NCBI RefSeq assembly: GCF_003260125.1
Contig: NZ_QHKO01000004.1
Location: 62,001 to 126,000 of the forward strand
Length of the DNA: 64,000 nucleotides
Direction: 5' to 3'
From: Lujinxingia litoralis
Lineage (GTDB): Bacteria; Myxococcota_A; Bradymonadia; Bradymonadales; Bradymonadaceae
Shown here: positions 52,624-61,172 of the stretch, one piece after another
How positions within the stretch are numbered: the stretch's first letter is position 1
How the letters are laid out: each line of letters starts with the position of its first letter
Program-made: the position numbers and the translations under genes
The notes under the pieces: model-generated
Database searches by the model: none
Seen by the model: only the letters and a program-made list of their open reading frames with translations
Told to the model about the DNA's origin: nothing

Positions 52624-55416
52624 TTGAACCGCCGCACCATCATCGTGGGAATCATCGCAGCGACGCTGATCATCGCCGCGCTCTTTTTGCCCCGGCTGGC
52701 CGCGCCCCTGGTCGAACGCGCGCTGCCCGGCACGCTGGAGCGCGCCGGCGTGCATGCCCACTGGTCCTCGCTGAGCCTGAGCTGGACCGGCGCCATCGAG
52801 CTCGATGACCTCCACGTGAAGCTCCTCGACGACACCCTCTCCCTGGACGCCGCCCGGGTCCGCCTCCATGCCCGGCCCCACTCGCTGCTCACCGCTCGCC
52901 CCGAACTCACCGCGATCCAGATTCAAAACGCCGCCGTGGTGGCCTCGCACCCCCAACGCCTGCGCGAGCTGCTGAGCACCCCGCGCCCCGGGGCACCGGC
53001 CACGACCGACGCCAGCGCTTCGGCGGACCATGACCCCGGAGATCCTCACCAGGGGGCCGGACGCCTGGAGCACCTGCTTAAAAACCTCCCCGACCTCACG
53101 ATCGACGAGCTCCACCTGAGCGCCGGCCAGGGCGCGCAGGCCCGCAGCCTGCGCGCCTTTGACATCGCCCTGCTCGCCAGTGGCGACACCTGGGAGGTCG
53201 AGGCTCGCAGCGAGCTCCCCGCTCCCCTCAATCTGCTCAGCGCGTCCGACACCCTGCACCTTCACGGCACCCTCTCCCCCGGGGCCCGCGACGCCGACCT
53301 GCGCATCGGCCAGCCCGACCAGCCCGCCCTGCGCCTGCGGGGCCCGGGCGGCTCCGAGGTGATCGTTGGTGAGCTCCGGGTGCAGGGCGCCGCGCGCCAG
53401 ATCAGCTTAAGCGAGGTCAGCGCCACGCTCTCGCGGGGGCCGCTCAAGGCCCGGGCACACCTGCCCCTGGTGCGCCTGAGCGCCGGGGAAAGCGCCCCGC
53501 TGCGCGCCGAGCTCGATCGCCCGGTGGTCGAACTCTTGCGCCCGACCGACGAAGACGATGCCGCCCCCCCGGCCTCCGCCCAAGCCGCGGCCTCCTCGCC
53601 AGGCTCCGACCTTGTGACGCACCTCAAAACCCTGGCCTGGTCCACCGAGCTGGAGGCCAACCACGGCGCGATCTTTTTGCCTCCCGCCATCGAACGCCCC
53701 GAAGACGGGCCCCAGCCCCTGCTTCAGGACGCCACGCTGCGCTGGGAGCAGGGCCACCTCAACGCCTTCGCCGATACCGAGCGGGGCCGGGCCCTGGCCC
53801 ACATCGTGCTCAGCCCGGCCTCCCTGCTCCCGCGCTACCTGCGCGTGCACCTCGAAGGCGTGAGCCTGGACGCCCTGCCCGGGCTGACCACCGAGCGCAC
53901 GCTGCCGCGCCGCGGCTTCCGCGGGGAGTTCGGCGGGGAGATCGACCTCTTTGTCGAGGCCATCGCCGGCTTTGGCACCCTGCCCGACACCCTGGAGAGC
54001 CGGCGCCCCTACGCGCTGCGCGCCGCCGTTGAGGTGCATCACGCCTGGGTGGATACCGAGGCCCTGGCCAACGAGCGCCTCGAAGGCCTGGATTTAAGTG
54101 CCCACGGCACCGCCGAGCTCGATCTGAGTCGCCCCTCGTTGCGCAGCGACGACGCCCGGGTGAGCTTCCGCGGCGTGGACGCGCGCCTCAAGGCCGAGCT
54201 CGACCTGCGCCCGGGCAGCCGCACCCTGCGCCTGGACGCCGCATCCCCCGGCGAAATCCGCTGCCAGAGCCTGCTCGGCGCCGTCCCCGAGGCGCTCCTG
54301 GGCGCGGTGGCCCACGCCCGAGTCGACGGCAAAGTCACCCCGGCCATCAACCTGGTCCTCTCCGAGGAGCTCGAAAAAGTGCGGGTGCGCATCCGCGGCT
54401 TCGAGGACACGCCCTGCCGTTTCACCGGCCTGCGCGTGCCCTACGCCTCGCGCGCCAAGGTGCACTTCAACATGGATCGCGCCCATATCTACCCGCGCCG
54501 CCGCACGCTGGTGGCCCAGCCCCCTGGCGAGTCCCTCCCCGAGAGCATCCCCCCGGCCCAGCACCAGGTCGTCGAGGACTTCCTGCTCTTTGGGCCGGCT
54601 CCCGAGGCGCCGGCGGCGGCCATGCCCGACTTCCACCGCTACCTGCGCGACGTGGGCTGGCTCAACGGCCCCTTCAGCAAGCGCGTCCACGAGGGGGTCA
54701 GCCCCGAGGCCACCGTGCGCGTCGGTCCGGGCCTCTCCAGCTACGTCCCCCTCGACGAGCTCCCGGGCTACGTGGGCGGCGCGATGTTTTTGAGCGAAGA
54801 CATGCGCTTTTACTCCAACCGCGCCCTGGCCACCGGCCTGCTCAACCGCGCGCTCCGCATGAACATCTCGCGCTCGCGCTACGTCTATGGCGGCTCCACG
54901 CTCACCCAGCAGCTGGTCAAAAACCTCTTTCTGACCCGCCAGAAATCCCTGGCCCGCAAGATCCAGGAGGTGATCATCGGCTGGCGCATCGACGAGATCG
55001 TGCCCAAAGAGCGCGTGCTCGAGCTCTACCTCAACGTCATTGAGTTTGGTCCCGACATCTACGGCATCGGCCCGGCGGCCCGCTTCTACTTTGATAAAGA
55101 CGCCCGGGAGCTCTCGCCACTGGAGGCCATCTTCCTGGCCAACCTCAAGCCCGCCCCCTGGGAGGGCCCGCGCCTGGTGCGCCGCGGCCGCACCCCGGAG
55201 GGAGGCTGGTGGATTGAGCGCACCGCCGAGATCGGCCAGCGCCTGGTCGACTACAACTACCTCACCCCGGCCCAGGCCGCGGCGATGGCCCCCTACGTGA
55301 TCACCTGGTCACAGGCCCGGATGGAGCTGGAGCGCGAGCGCTACCGCGCCGAAAAAGAGGCCGAGCGCCGCCGCGCAATCGAGCTGCGCCGGGCGCTCCA
55401 ACGCCAACAACGCTGA
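52624..55416 (+). CDS. AsmA-like/GT51 peptidoglycan glycosyltransferase fusion
   Basis: 930 residues; start TTG at 52624 with AGGAG six bases upstream. One transmembrane helix (IIVGIIAATLIIAALFLPRL) leads to about 650 residues in the AsmA/DUF748 style (AIELDDLHVKLLDDTLSLDA, and RVRLHARPHSLLTARPEL). The C-terminus (about 715-850) is a GT51 glycosyltransferase: SEDMRFYS with the catalytic Glu, YGGSTLTQQLVKNLFL, ARKIQEVIIGWRIDEI, and KERVLELYLNVIEFGPDIYG. There is no transpeptidase domain. It should polymerise lipid II in the periplasm, with the AsmA part perhaps spanning towards the outer membrane; that role is inference. The final 30 residues are a basic coiled coil. Confidence 0.88.
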   Translation: MNRRTIIVGIIAATLIIAALFLPRLAAPLVERALPGTLERAGVHAHWSSLSLSWTGAIELDDLHVKLLDDTLSLDAARVRLHARPHSLLTARPELTAIQIQNAAVVASHPQRLRELLSTPRPGAPATTDASASADHDPGDPHQGAGRLEHLLKNLPDLTIDELHLSAGQGAQARSLRAFDIALLASGDTWEVEARSELPAPLNLLSASDTLHLHGTLSPGARDADLRIGQPDQPALRLRGPGGSEVIVGELRVQGAARQISLSEVSATLSRGPLKARAHLPLVRLSAGESAPLRAELDRPVVELLRPTDEDDAAPPASAQAAASSPGSDLVTHLKTLAWSTELEANHGAIFLPPAIERPEDGPQPLLQDATLRWEQGHLNAFADTERGRALAHIVLSPASLLPRYLRVHLEGVSLDALPGLTTERTLPRRGFRGEFGGEIDLFVEAIAGFGTLPDTLESRRPYALRAAVEVHHAWVDTEALANERLEGLDLSAHGTAELDLSRPSLRSDDARVSFRGVDARLKAELDLRPGSRTLRLDAASPGEIRCQSLLGAVPEALLGAVAHARVDGKVTPAINLVLSEELEKVRVRIRGFEDTPCRFTGLRVPYASRAKVHFNMDRAHIYPRRRTLVAQPPGESLPESIPPAQHQVVEDFLLFGPAPEAPAAAMPDFHRYLRDVGWLNGPFSKRVHEGVSPEATVRVGPGLSSYVPLDELPGYVGGAMFLSEDMRFYSNRALATGLLNRALRMNISRSRYVYGGSTLTQQLVKNLFLTRQKSLARKIQEVIIGWRIDEIVPKERVLELYLNVIEFGPDIYGIGPAARFYFDKDARELSPLEAIFLANLKPAPWEGPRLVRRGRTPEGGWWIERTAEIGQRLVDYNYLTPAQAAAMAPYVITWSQARMELERERYRAEKEAERRRAIELRRALQRQQR

Positions 55417-55443
55417 ACCCGGCCCGGCGCCCACGGGTCCGGA

Positions 55444-55472
55444 TTGCCACCGGGGGGCTCGGTGGTTAGAAC
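55444..55472 (+). promoter_or_regulatory. Possible promoter of the M16 peptidase gene
   Basis: TTGCCA (55444-55449), 17-bp spacer, TAGAAC (55467-55472), 54 bp before the ATG at 55527. Moderate match to the sigma-70 consensus. Confidence 0.4.
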
Positions 55473-55526
55473 TGGGCACCTCTGACTCCACTTCTTATTG
55501 CTGCGTCCTTATTTCAGGAGAACCCG

Positions 55527-58142
55527 GTGGAATTTACCCGATATACCCTCGACAACGGCCTGACCGTCATCCTCCAGCCCACCACGACCGCGCCGGTGGT
55601 CGCCTGCAACGTGTGGGTGGGCGTGGGCAGCGCCGATGAGGAGCCCTTTGAAGCGGGCCTGGCTCACGTCCACGAGCATATGCTCTTTAAGGGCACCGAG
55701 CGCCGGGGCGTCGGCGAGCTGGCCCGCGAGATCGAGTCGGCCGGTGGTCATATCAATGCGTTCACCTCCTTTGATCAGACCTGCTACTACGTGGTCATGA
55801 GCAGCCGCTTCTTTGAGACCGGCCTGGACATCCTCTCCGACGCCATCCGCCACTCCTCCTTCGACGCCGAGGAGCTGACCCGGGAGCTGGAGGTGATCCA
55901 GGAGGAGATCAAGCGTGGCGAGGACAACCCCTCGCGCATGGCCACCCAGCAGCTCTTTGAGACGGCGTACCGCACCCATCCCTACCGCCTGCCGGTCATC
56001 GGCACCTCGGAGTCGGTCGACTCCTTCGACCGCCCGGCGGTGCACGCCTTCTTCAAAAAGCACTACGTCCCCTCGAACATGGCCGTGATCCTGGCCGGCG
56101 ACTTCGAGCTCGACGAGGCCCGGACGCTGGTCGAGCGCTACTTTGGCGACTTTGCAGGCGCGGACTACCAGGCGGTGCAACGCCCGGCCGAGCCGCCCCA
56201 GACCCGGGTACGCGCCAGCGTGAGCCAGCGCGACATTCAGCAAAACCACCTGCGCCTGGCCTTTCATATCCCCGACGCCTGCCACGAGGACATGCCGGCG
56301 CTCGACGTCCTGAGCATCATCCTGGGCTACGGCGACGCCGCGCATCTCCACCGCGTGATCGAACGCGAGGAAGAGCTGGTCAACGCCATCTACGCCAGCG
56401 CCTACAGCCCGCGCGAGGCCGGTCTCTTCTTCATCGGAGCCGACTTCCAGCGCGATCCCCAGCGCCCGGAGACCGCCCCCGATCATGTCCTGCGCCGGGT
56501 GCTTGAAGAGACCTACCGCTTCGCCGAGATCGCCCCCAACCACCTCGACGTGGAGCGCGCCCGGACCCTGCTGGAGAGCCAGGCCGTCTACGGCAAGCAG
56601 ACCATTGAGGGGCTGGCCATGAAGATCGGCCACTACCAGATGGTCGCCGGCGACCCGGCCTTTGAGCAGACCTACTACCGCCAGCTTCGCCAGGTATCAC
56701 CGGCCGACGTGCAGCGTGTGGCCCGCGCCTACCTGCGTCTGGACAACACCTCCATCGCCCTGCTCTCGCCAGCCGGCGAGGAGGCGCCCGGCGAAGAAGA
56801 GCTGATCGCCCAGGCGCAGCGCGCCTTTGAGCAGGTGCAGGTCGAGGCGGTGGATGCCGGCGTAAGCACGGCCCCCGAAGACGACTTCGTACGCGTGGAG
56901 ATCCCCGACGGCCCCACCCTGATCGTGCAGGTCGATCGCAGCGTGGAGACCTTCTCCATGCGCGCGCTCACCCTGGGCGGACTGCGCTACGAAACGCCCC
57001 AGACGGTGGGCCTCAACCAGATTTTGGCCGAGCTGATGACCGAAGGCACCGAGCAGCGCTCCTCGCTGGCGCTGGCCCGGGAGGTCGAGTCGATGGCGGC
57101 CTCCATCGGCGGCATCGCCGGGCGCAACTCCTTTGGGCTGGGGATGACCGGGCTTACCCGCTTCTTCGATCAGTGCTTCGACGTCTTTGCCGACGTGCTC
57201 ACCGGCGCCACACTGCCCGAGGAAGAGTTTGAGCGGGTGCGCAAGCTCCAGCTCCAGAAGCTGCGCGCTCGCCACGATCAACCCGGCGCGGTCAACTACG
57301 AGCTCTTCGCCCGCACCTTCTTTGGCGAGCATCCCTACGCCTACCCGATCCTGGGCACCGAAGAGAGCCTCCAGGCGCTGACCCCGCAGATGCTTCGCGA
57401 CTACCTGGCCCAGCGACGCAACCCGGCCGAGATGGTGCTCTCGGTGGTGGGCGACGTCGATGTCGAAGCCACCATCGCCCAGGTCGAGCGCTACTTCGTG
57501 CGTCCGCGCGCCGCGTCGATGGCCATGCCGGCGATCGCCCCGGCCCCCACCTTCAGCGAATCTCTGCTCGTCACCCAGGCCCTGGACAAAGAGCAGGCCC
57601 ATATCACCGCCGGCTTCGCCGCGCCCCTGCTGGGCAGCGCCGAGGCCGACGCCCTGGAGCTGATCGACGCGGTGCTCTCCGGCCAGGGCGGCCGCCTCTT
57701 CTACGAGCTGCGCGACCGCCAGAGCCTGGCCTACTCGGTCTACGCCAGCGCGATCGTGGGCCTGGACGCCAGCGCCTTTACCGTACGCATCGGCACCAGC
57801 CCCGAGAAGATCGCCCAGGCCGTCGGCGGCATCCGCCAGCAGATCGAACGCCTGCACAGCGAGCCGCCCACCGCCGACGAGATCGCCCGCGCCAAACGCT
57901 ACCTCATCGGCAACCACGACATCGGCCTGCAGCGCAACAACGCCCGGGCCATGACCTTTGGCCTCGATGAGCTCTACCGCCTCGGGTACCAGCGCTCACT
58001 GGGCTACGGCGATCGCATCAGCGCGCTCAGCGCCAGGGATCTCCAACAGGTGATCGACACCTACCTCAACCCCGACACCATGGTCGTGGCCATCACCCAC
58101 CCCTCGCAGACGCCGGTGAGCCCCGACCTGCTCAAGCGCTGA
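55527..58142 (+). CDS. M16 family zinc metallopeptidase (two-domain)
   Basis: 871 residues, a duplicated pair of M16 halves. The N-terminal half is active-type: inverted zinc motif HVHEH near residue 47 (AHVHEHMLFKGTERRG) with the distal Glu in ELEVIQEEIKRGEDNPS. The C-terminal half from about 450 (VRVEIPDGPTLIVQVDRSVE) lacks HxxEH and keeps the substrate-binding RDRQSLAYSVYAS. No signal peptide is visible, so it is cytosolic or exported by another route. AGGAG lies ahead of the ATG. Pitrilysin-like peptide degradation is the likely role; the two halves in one chain form the clam-shell. Confidence 0.93.
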   Translation: MEFTRYTLDNGLTVILQPTTTAPVVACNVWVGVGSADEEPFEAGLAHVHEHMLFKGTERRGVGELAREIESAGGHINAFTSFDQTCYYVVMSSRFFETGLDILSDAIRHSSFDAEELTRELEVIQEEIKRGEDNPSRMATQQLFETAYRTHPYRLPVIGTSESVDSFDRPAVHAFFKKHYVPSNMAVILAGDFELDEARTLVERYFGDFAGADYQAVQRPAEPPQTRVRASVSQRDIQQNHLRLAFHIPDACHEDMPALDVLSIILGYGDAAHLHRVIEREEELVNAIYASAYSPREAGLFFIGADFQRDPQRPETAPDHVLRRVLEETYRFAEIAPNHLDVERARTLLESQAVYGKQTIEGLAMKIGHYQMVAGDPAFEQTYYRQLRQVSPADVQRVARAYLRLDNTSIALLSPAGEEAPGEEELIAQAQRAFEQVQVEAVDAGVSTAPEDDFVRVEIPDGPTLIVQVDRSVETFSMRALTLGGLRYETPQTVGLNQILAELMTEGTEQRSSLALAREVESMAASIGGIAGRNSFGLGMTGLTRFFDQCFDVFADVLTGATLPEEEFERVRKLQLQKLRARHDQPGAVNYELFARTFFGEHPYAYPILGTEESLQALTPQMLRDYLAQRRNPAEMVLSVVGDVDVEATIAQVERYFVRPRAASMAMPAIAPAPTFSESLLVTQALDKEQAHITAGFAAPLLGSAEADALELIDAVLSGQGGRLFYELRDRQSLAYSVYASAIVGLDASAFTVRIGTSPEKIAQAVGGIRQQIERLHSEPPTADEIARAKRYLIGNHDIGLQRNNARAMTFGLDELYRLGYQRSLGYGDRISALSARDLQQVIDTYLNPDTMVVAITHPSQTPVSPDLLKR

Positions 58143-58211
58143 TCCTCCGGCGCGGCCGCCTCGCCAGCCGGGCGGCCGCGCCGACGCGCCATACCAGAAG
58201 CCTGCGGGCAT

Positions 58212-58251
58212 AAAAAAAGCGCGGCCGCTTCATGCGGGCCGCGCTTTTTTT
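58212..58251. terminator. Bidirectional terminator between convergent genes
   Basis: GCGCGGCC (58219-58226) pairs with GGCCGCGC (58237-58244), with seven A upstream and seven T downstream. Ends the M16 gene and, on the minus strand, hisC. Confidence 0.93.
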
Positions 58252-58266
58252 AAACCTTCAAACAGC

Positions 58267-59445
58267 TTAGAACACGTCGCTGATGCGCTCCAGCAGGCGT
58301 CCGGTCTGCTCCACAGTCCCCACCGACATGCGCAGGCAGCCTTCCAGGCCCGGGTAGCTGGAGCGATCACGCACGTAGACCCCGCGTGACTCCAGCTCGT
58401 CGAGGGTTTTGACGATATCGTCGACCCGTACCACCACGAAGTTAGCCGACGTGATGTAAGCCTCGACCCCGCGCTCCTCAAAGAAGCGCCCGAGCATCTC
58501 TTTGGACTCGCGCACCTGCGCCAGGAAGCGGTTGAGGTAGTCGAGGTCTCCCAGCGCCGCGATCGCCCCGATCTGCCCCAGCGAGTTCACGCTCTTGGGG
58601 TTGTAGATTCGGCGCAAGCCATCGACCAGCTCCGGCGACGCCGCCAGATAACCCACCCGCAGCCCGGCCAGACCAAAAGCTTTGGAGAAGGTGCGCGTCA
58701 CAATCAGGTTGTCGAACTGACGCACCAGCTCCACACCGGTGACCTGACTGAACTCAAAATAGGCTTCATCGAGCACCACCAGCGTTTCGGGGAAATCCCG
58801 GCAGAACGCGGCCACCACTTCCGGGTCAAACACCATCCCGGTGGGGTTGTTGGGGCTGACCAGATAAAGCAAACGGGTGCGGCGAGTCATCTGCGCCCGG
58901 ATGCCTTCGAGGTTGGTGTCAAAGGCCGTTTCCCCGCGCACGGTAATCACATTGGCGCCGCGACTCTGCGCGAACACCATAAAGTGATTGTAGGTCGGCA
59001 CCGGAATGACCACATCGTCGCCCCGATCCAGGTAGGTCGAGCAGATCAGGTGCAGCGCGTCGTCGCTTCCGTTGGTCACCAGCAACGAATCGGTACTCAC
59101 GCCGGTGTAGCCCGAGAGCGCATCAAGCAGCTCCACGCTCCCCAGACGCGGGTACCAGTTCAGTCCCCGACCATGGGTCAGGTACTGAGCGATGGCCGCG
59201 GTGACCCGGGGGCTCGGCTCAATGGTCGACTCGTTCCAGTCGAGCTTAAATACCGTGCGATGGTCCGGTTGCGCCTCAATCGCCGCCTGGCTGCTGACCG
59301 CCTCATAAGGGGTCAGTGCCTGAATGGTGGGAGCGACATCAATACGGGACGCAGGCTGCACCACTGCTCTCAACCGCTGCGCCTCGCCATCACTCGTGTT
59401 GTCCGCTACGTCCACCATGCGCAAGTCCAAATGGGCATTCGACAT
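58267..59445 (-). CDS. hisC: Histidinol-phosphate aminotransferase-like enzyme
   Basis: 392 residues; PLP enzyme that transaminates imidazole-acetol phosphate in histidine synthesis. Visible motifs: LDWNESTIEPSPRV, GSDDALHLICSTYLD, SPNNPTGMVFDP, VLDEAYFEFS, TRTFSKAFGLAGLRVGY with the PLP Lys near residue 252, and the C-terminal LRMSVGT Arg. ATG at 59445 has GAGG five bases away; in-frame starts at 59481 and 59460 are weaker. An N-terminal tail of about 35 residues precedes the usual HisC start. It stands apart from other his genes, so a role in aromatic amino acid transamination is also possible. Confidence 0.87.
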   Translation of the reverse strand: MSNAHLDLRMVDVADNTSDGEAQRLRAVVQPASRIDVAPTIQALTPYEAVSSQAAIEAQPDHRTVFKLDWNESTIEPSPRVTAAIAQYLTHGRGLNWYPRLGSVELLDALSGYTGVSTDSLLVTNGSDDALHLICSTYLDRGDDVVIPVPTYNHFMVFAQSRGANVITVRGETAFDTNLEGIRAQMTRRTRLLYLVSPNNPTGMVFDPEVVAAFCRDFPETLVVLDEAYFEFSQVTGVELVRQFDNLIVTRTFSKAFGLAGLRVGYLAASPELVDGLRRIYNPKSVNSLGQIGAIAALGDLDYLNRFLAQVRESKEMLGRFFEERGVEAYITSANFVVVRVDDIVKTLDELESRGVYVRDRSSYPGLEGCLRMSVGTVEQTGRLLERISDVF

Positions 59446-59860
59446 ACGTTCCTCAACCATCGCTGGTAACTTCTCATTCAACCAGCAACCAGGCAGGCCA
59501 GCAGGGCCCGCTTGAAACTGCGGTGGTATGGCACATCACTTAATCACCGTCAAGAAGGTGACTTTCGCCGCCTACAAAAGATTCATCGCCATTGTGAACG
59601 CGATGAGCCATGTGCCAAGAAAACCTTTCTGACCGACGGGCCGATTTGCGTCCGTCGGGGCCGTCCCCCTACACTCACCCCGGGCACAACGCAAGCAAGG
59701 CGTCCGAAATAATCGTCTTCAAGAGGCGCGAGGATCTGCCAAAACAGGCCTAAATCAAGCCCTTGAATAAAGGGCATCCCCTCCCCGTCTCTCCCCACGA
59801 AGCCTGCTCAGGGCTCTCCTGACTCAGCTCCTCTCGAAACACCCCCTTCCGGAGCCACTT
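59446..59860. other. Intergenic region between hisC and a beta-barrel gene
   Basis: 415 bp between divergent genes. It contains an inverted repeat CCGACGG (59633-59639) / CCGTCGG (59652-59658) with a 12-nt loop, and less GC-rich stretches near 59530-59600 and 59700-59760 likely to hold promoters. No gene or RNA was recognised. Confidence 0.45.
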
Positions 59861-60802
59861 ATGAACGCCCCAACCTCCCGTCTGATGACCTTCGCCGCAG
59901 CCCTGCTCTTCTCGCTGCCGGTAGCGCACCTGACTCATGTCGGACTTGCCGAAGCCGGTCCCGGCGGGATTCTGAGAGAGTCCAGGGATGAGAGTCGCTC
60001 GCGCGGCCACAAAATGGAACGCCGCGAGCGTCGCGGGCGCCGCTCCTCCAACGACGAACGCCGCTCCTCGCGCGACGAACGCCGCACCACCCGCACCACC
60101 CGCTCCTCGCGACCGCGTCGCACGGATGCACGCCCGGTCGGACCGCCGCGAGTAGTCAACAGCGCTCCGCGCGGCCGGCGAACGACGCGAGCCACCCGCT
60201 CGCGCTCCCGCACGCACCATCAGCACGTGCACACGCACACCACCACCCATGTGCATCACACCAGCCAGACCCATCACTACACCAACGAGCCCGCGCCTCC
60301 CCGCGCCGCCCCTCAGACCAATCCCCTGGACGGGTACCTGACCCTGGGGCTGGGCGCCGGTGGCTTTGATGCCCCGCGGATCCTCAACAGCGCCCTGCCC
60401 GGCAGCGAATTCAACCTGGGCCTGGGCGTACGCGGCGATCTCCTGGGCTTCGAGCTGGGCTTCCACGGCGGCGGCTACAAGTTTGACCGTCACGCCGCCG
60501 AACTCGACATCGCCGTGATGGGCTTAAGCGGCGATCTCAAGCTGCAGCCCAAGCTCGGCATCCTCGAGCCCTACGTGATGGCCGGCCTGGGCGGCTACCT
60601 CTTCCAGGACGCCCACCTTCAGGAGAGCGCCGTCGGCGGCGCCGTGCGCCTGGGCGGCGGCCTGGATCTGCGCTTCAACTCCTTCGGCGTGGGCCTGCGC
60701 TACCTGTACAACATCTACGGCTTTGGCAACGACCTCTCCTTTGCCGATGGACTGCGTGCCCGCTCGGAGTCCATCGGCCTCAACGCCACCTTCTTCTTCT
60801 GA
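59861..60802 (+). CDS. Exported protein with Arg/Ser- and His-rich N-region and C-terminal beta-barrel
   Basis: 313 residues. A signal peptide ends near VGLAEA. Residues about 38-120 are a highly basic low-complexity stretch (RRERRGRRSSNDERRSSRDE), and about 118-142 a His/Thr-rich segment (HHQHVHTHTTTHVHH) suited to metal binding. From about residue 155 the chain becomes barrel-like (DGYLTLGLGAGGFDAP, FNLGLGVRGDLLGFELGFHG) and ends GLNATFFF, an outer-membrane C-terminal signature. The basic domain would lie in the periplasm or outside. The ATG is preceded by CCGGAG. Its His-rich segment recalls the exported protein at 8448, but the two are not homologous otherwise. Confidence 0.82.
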   Translation: MNAPTSRLMTFAAALLFSLPVAHLTHVGLAEAGPGGILRESRDESRSRGHKMERRERRGRRSSNDERRSSRDERRTTRTTRSSRPRRTDARPVGPPRVVNSAPRGRRTTRATRSRSRTHHQHVHTHTTTHVHHTSQTHHYTNEPAPPRAAPQTNPLDGYLTLGLGAGGFDAPRILNSALPGSEFNLGLGVRGDLLGFELGFHGGGYKFDRHAAELDIAVMGLSGDLKLQPKLGILEPYVMAGLGGYLFQDAHLQESAVGGAVRLGGGLDLRFNSFGVGLRYLYNIYGFGNDLSFADGLRARSESIGLNATFFF

Positions 60803-61172
60803 GCCCTCTCCCCACCTCCCGCGCTCCTGCGACCCCGCGTGCCACGGCACGCGGGGTCGCTGCTTTTCGGGACGGAGAGGCGAAATATTTTGCTCCTTTA
60901 TAAAGCTGAACTAACATCCCTCCTGCCTGAGGAAGGATCAGGTCGGGTCTCAAGACCTCAGTAATTGTGGTCTCCCTACCCCACCTTGGGCGTTGCGCCC
61001 CTAAACAGCCCTCTGATAGAACAGGAGCGCGGGTGCTTGATGAGGTCAGCCCCGCAGTTGACGGTCGCTTATAACGTTTCGTAACGTAGGCGCACTCGTT
61101 GACCGAGAGTTCCGGTCCCCAACTTCACGCACTCCCCGCGCCTCGATTGCTGGTGATTGAGGAGAGGTCATC
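60803..61172 (+). other. Intergenic region upstream of the FHA protein
   Basis: 370 bp. After a terminator it has an AT-rich patch (60885-60915), small hairpins GGGCG-TTG-CGCCC and GGTCT-CA-AGACC, and a promoter candidate TTGACG (61058-61063) with TAACGT (61082-61087) at 18 bp; the -10 lies inside a small dyad ACGTT-TCGT-AACGT (61074-61087). A transcribed small RNA in 60900-61040 is possible but I cannot assign a family. Confidence 0.4.
60829..60868 (+). terminator. Terminator of the beta-barrel gene
   Basis: A perfect 15-bp stem: 60829-60843 with 60846-60860 (GCGACCCCGCGTGCC / GGCACGCGGGGTCGC), followed by TGCTTTT. Shortly after the stop at 60802. Confidence 0.85.

Noticed and set aside
59521..59545. 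Sigma-54 promoter near TGGCACATCACTTAA
   Set aside because: The -24 half fits, but the -12 GC is missing.
60900..61040. 6S, SRP or other known small RNA
   Set aside because: Only short isolated hairpins are visible; no conserved family signature could be recognised by eye.
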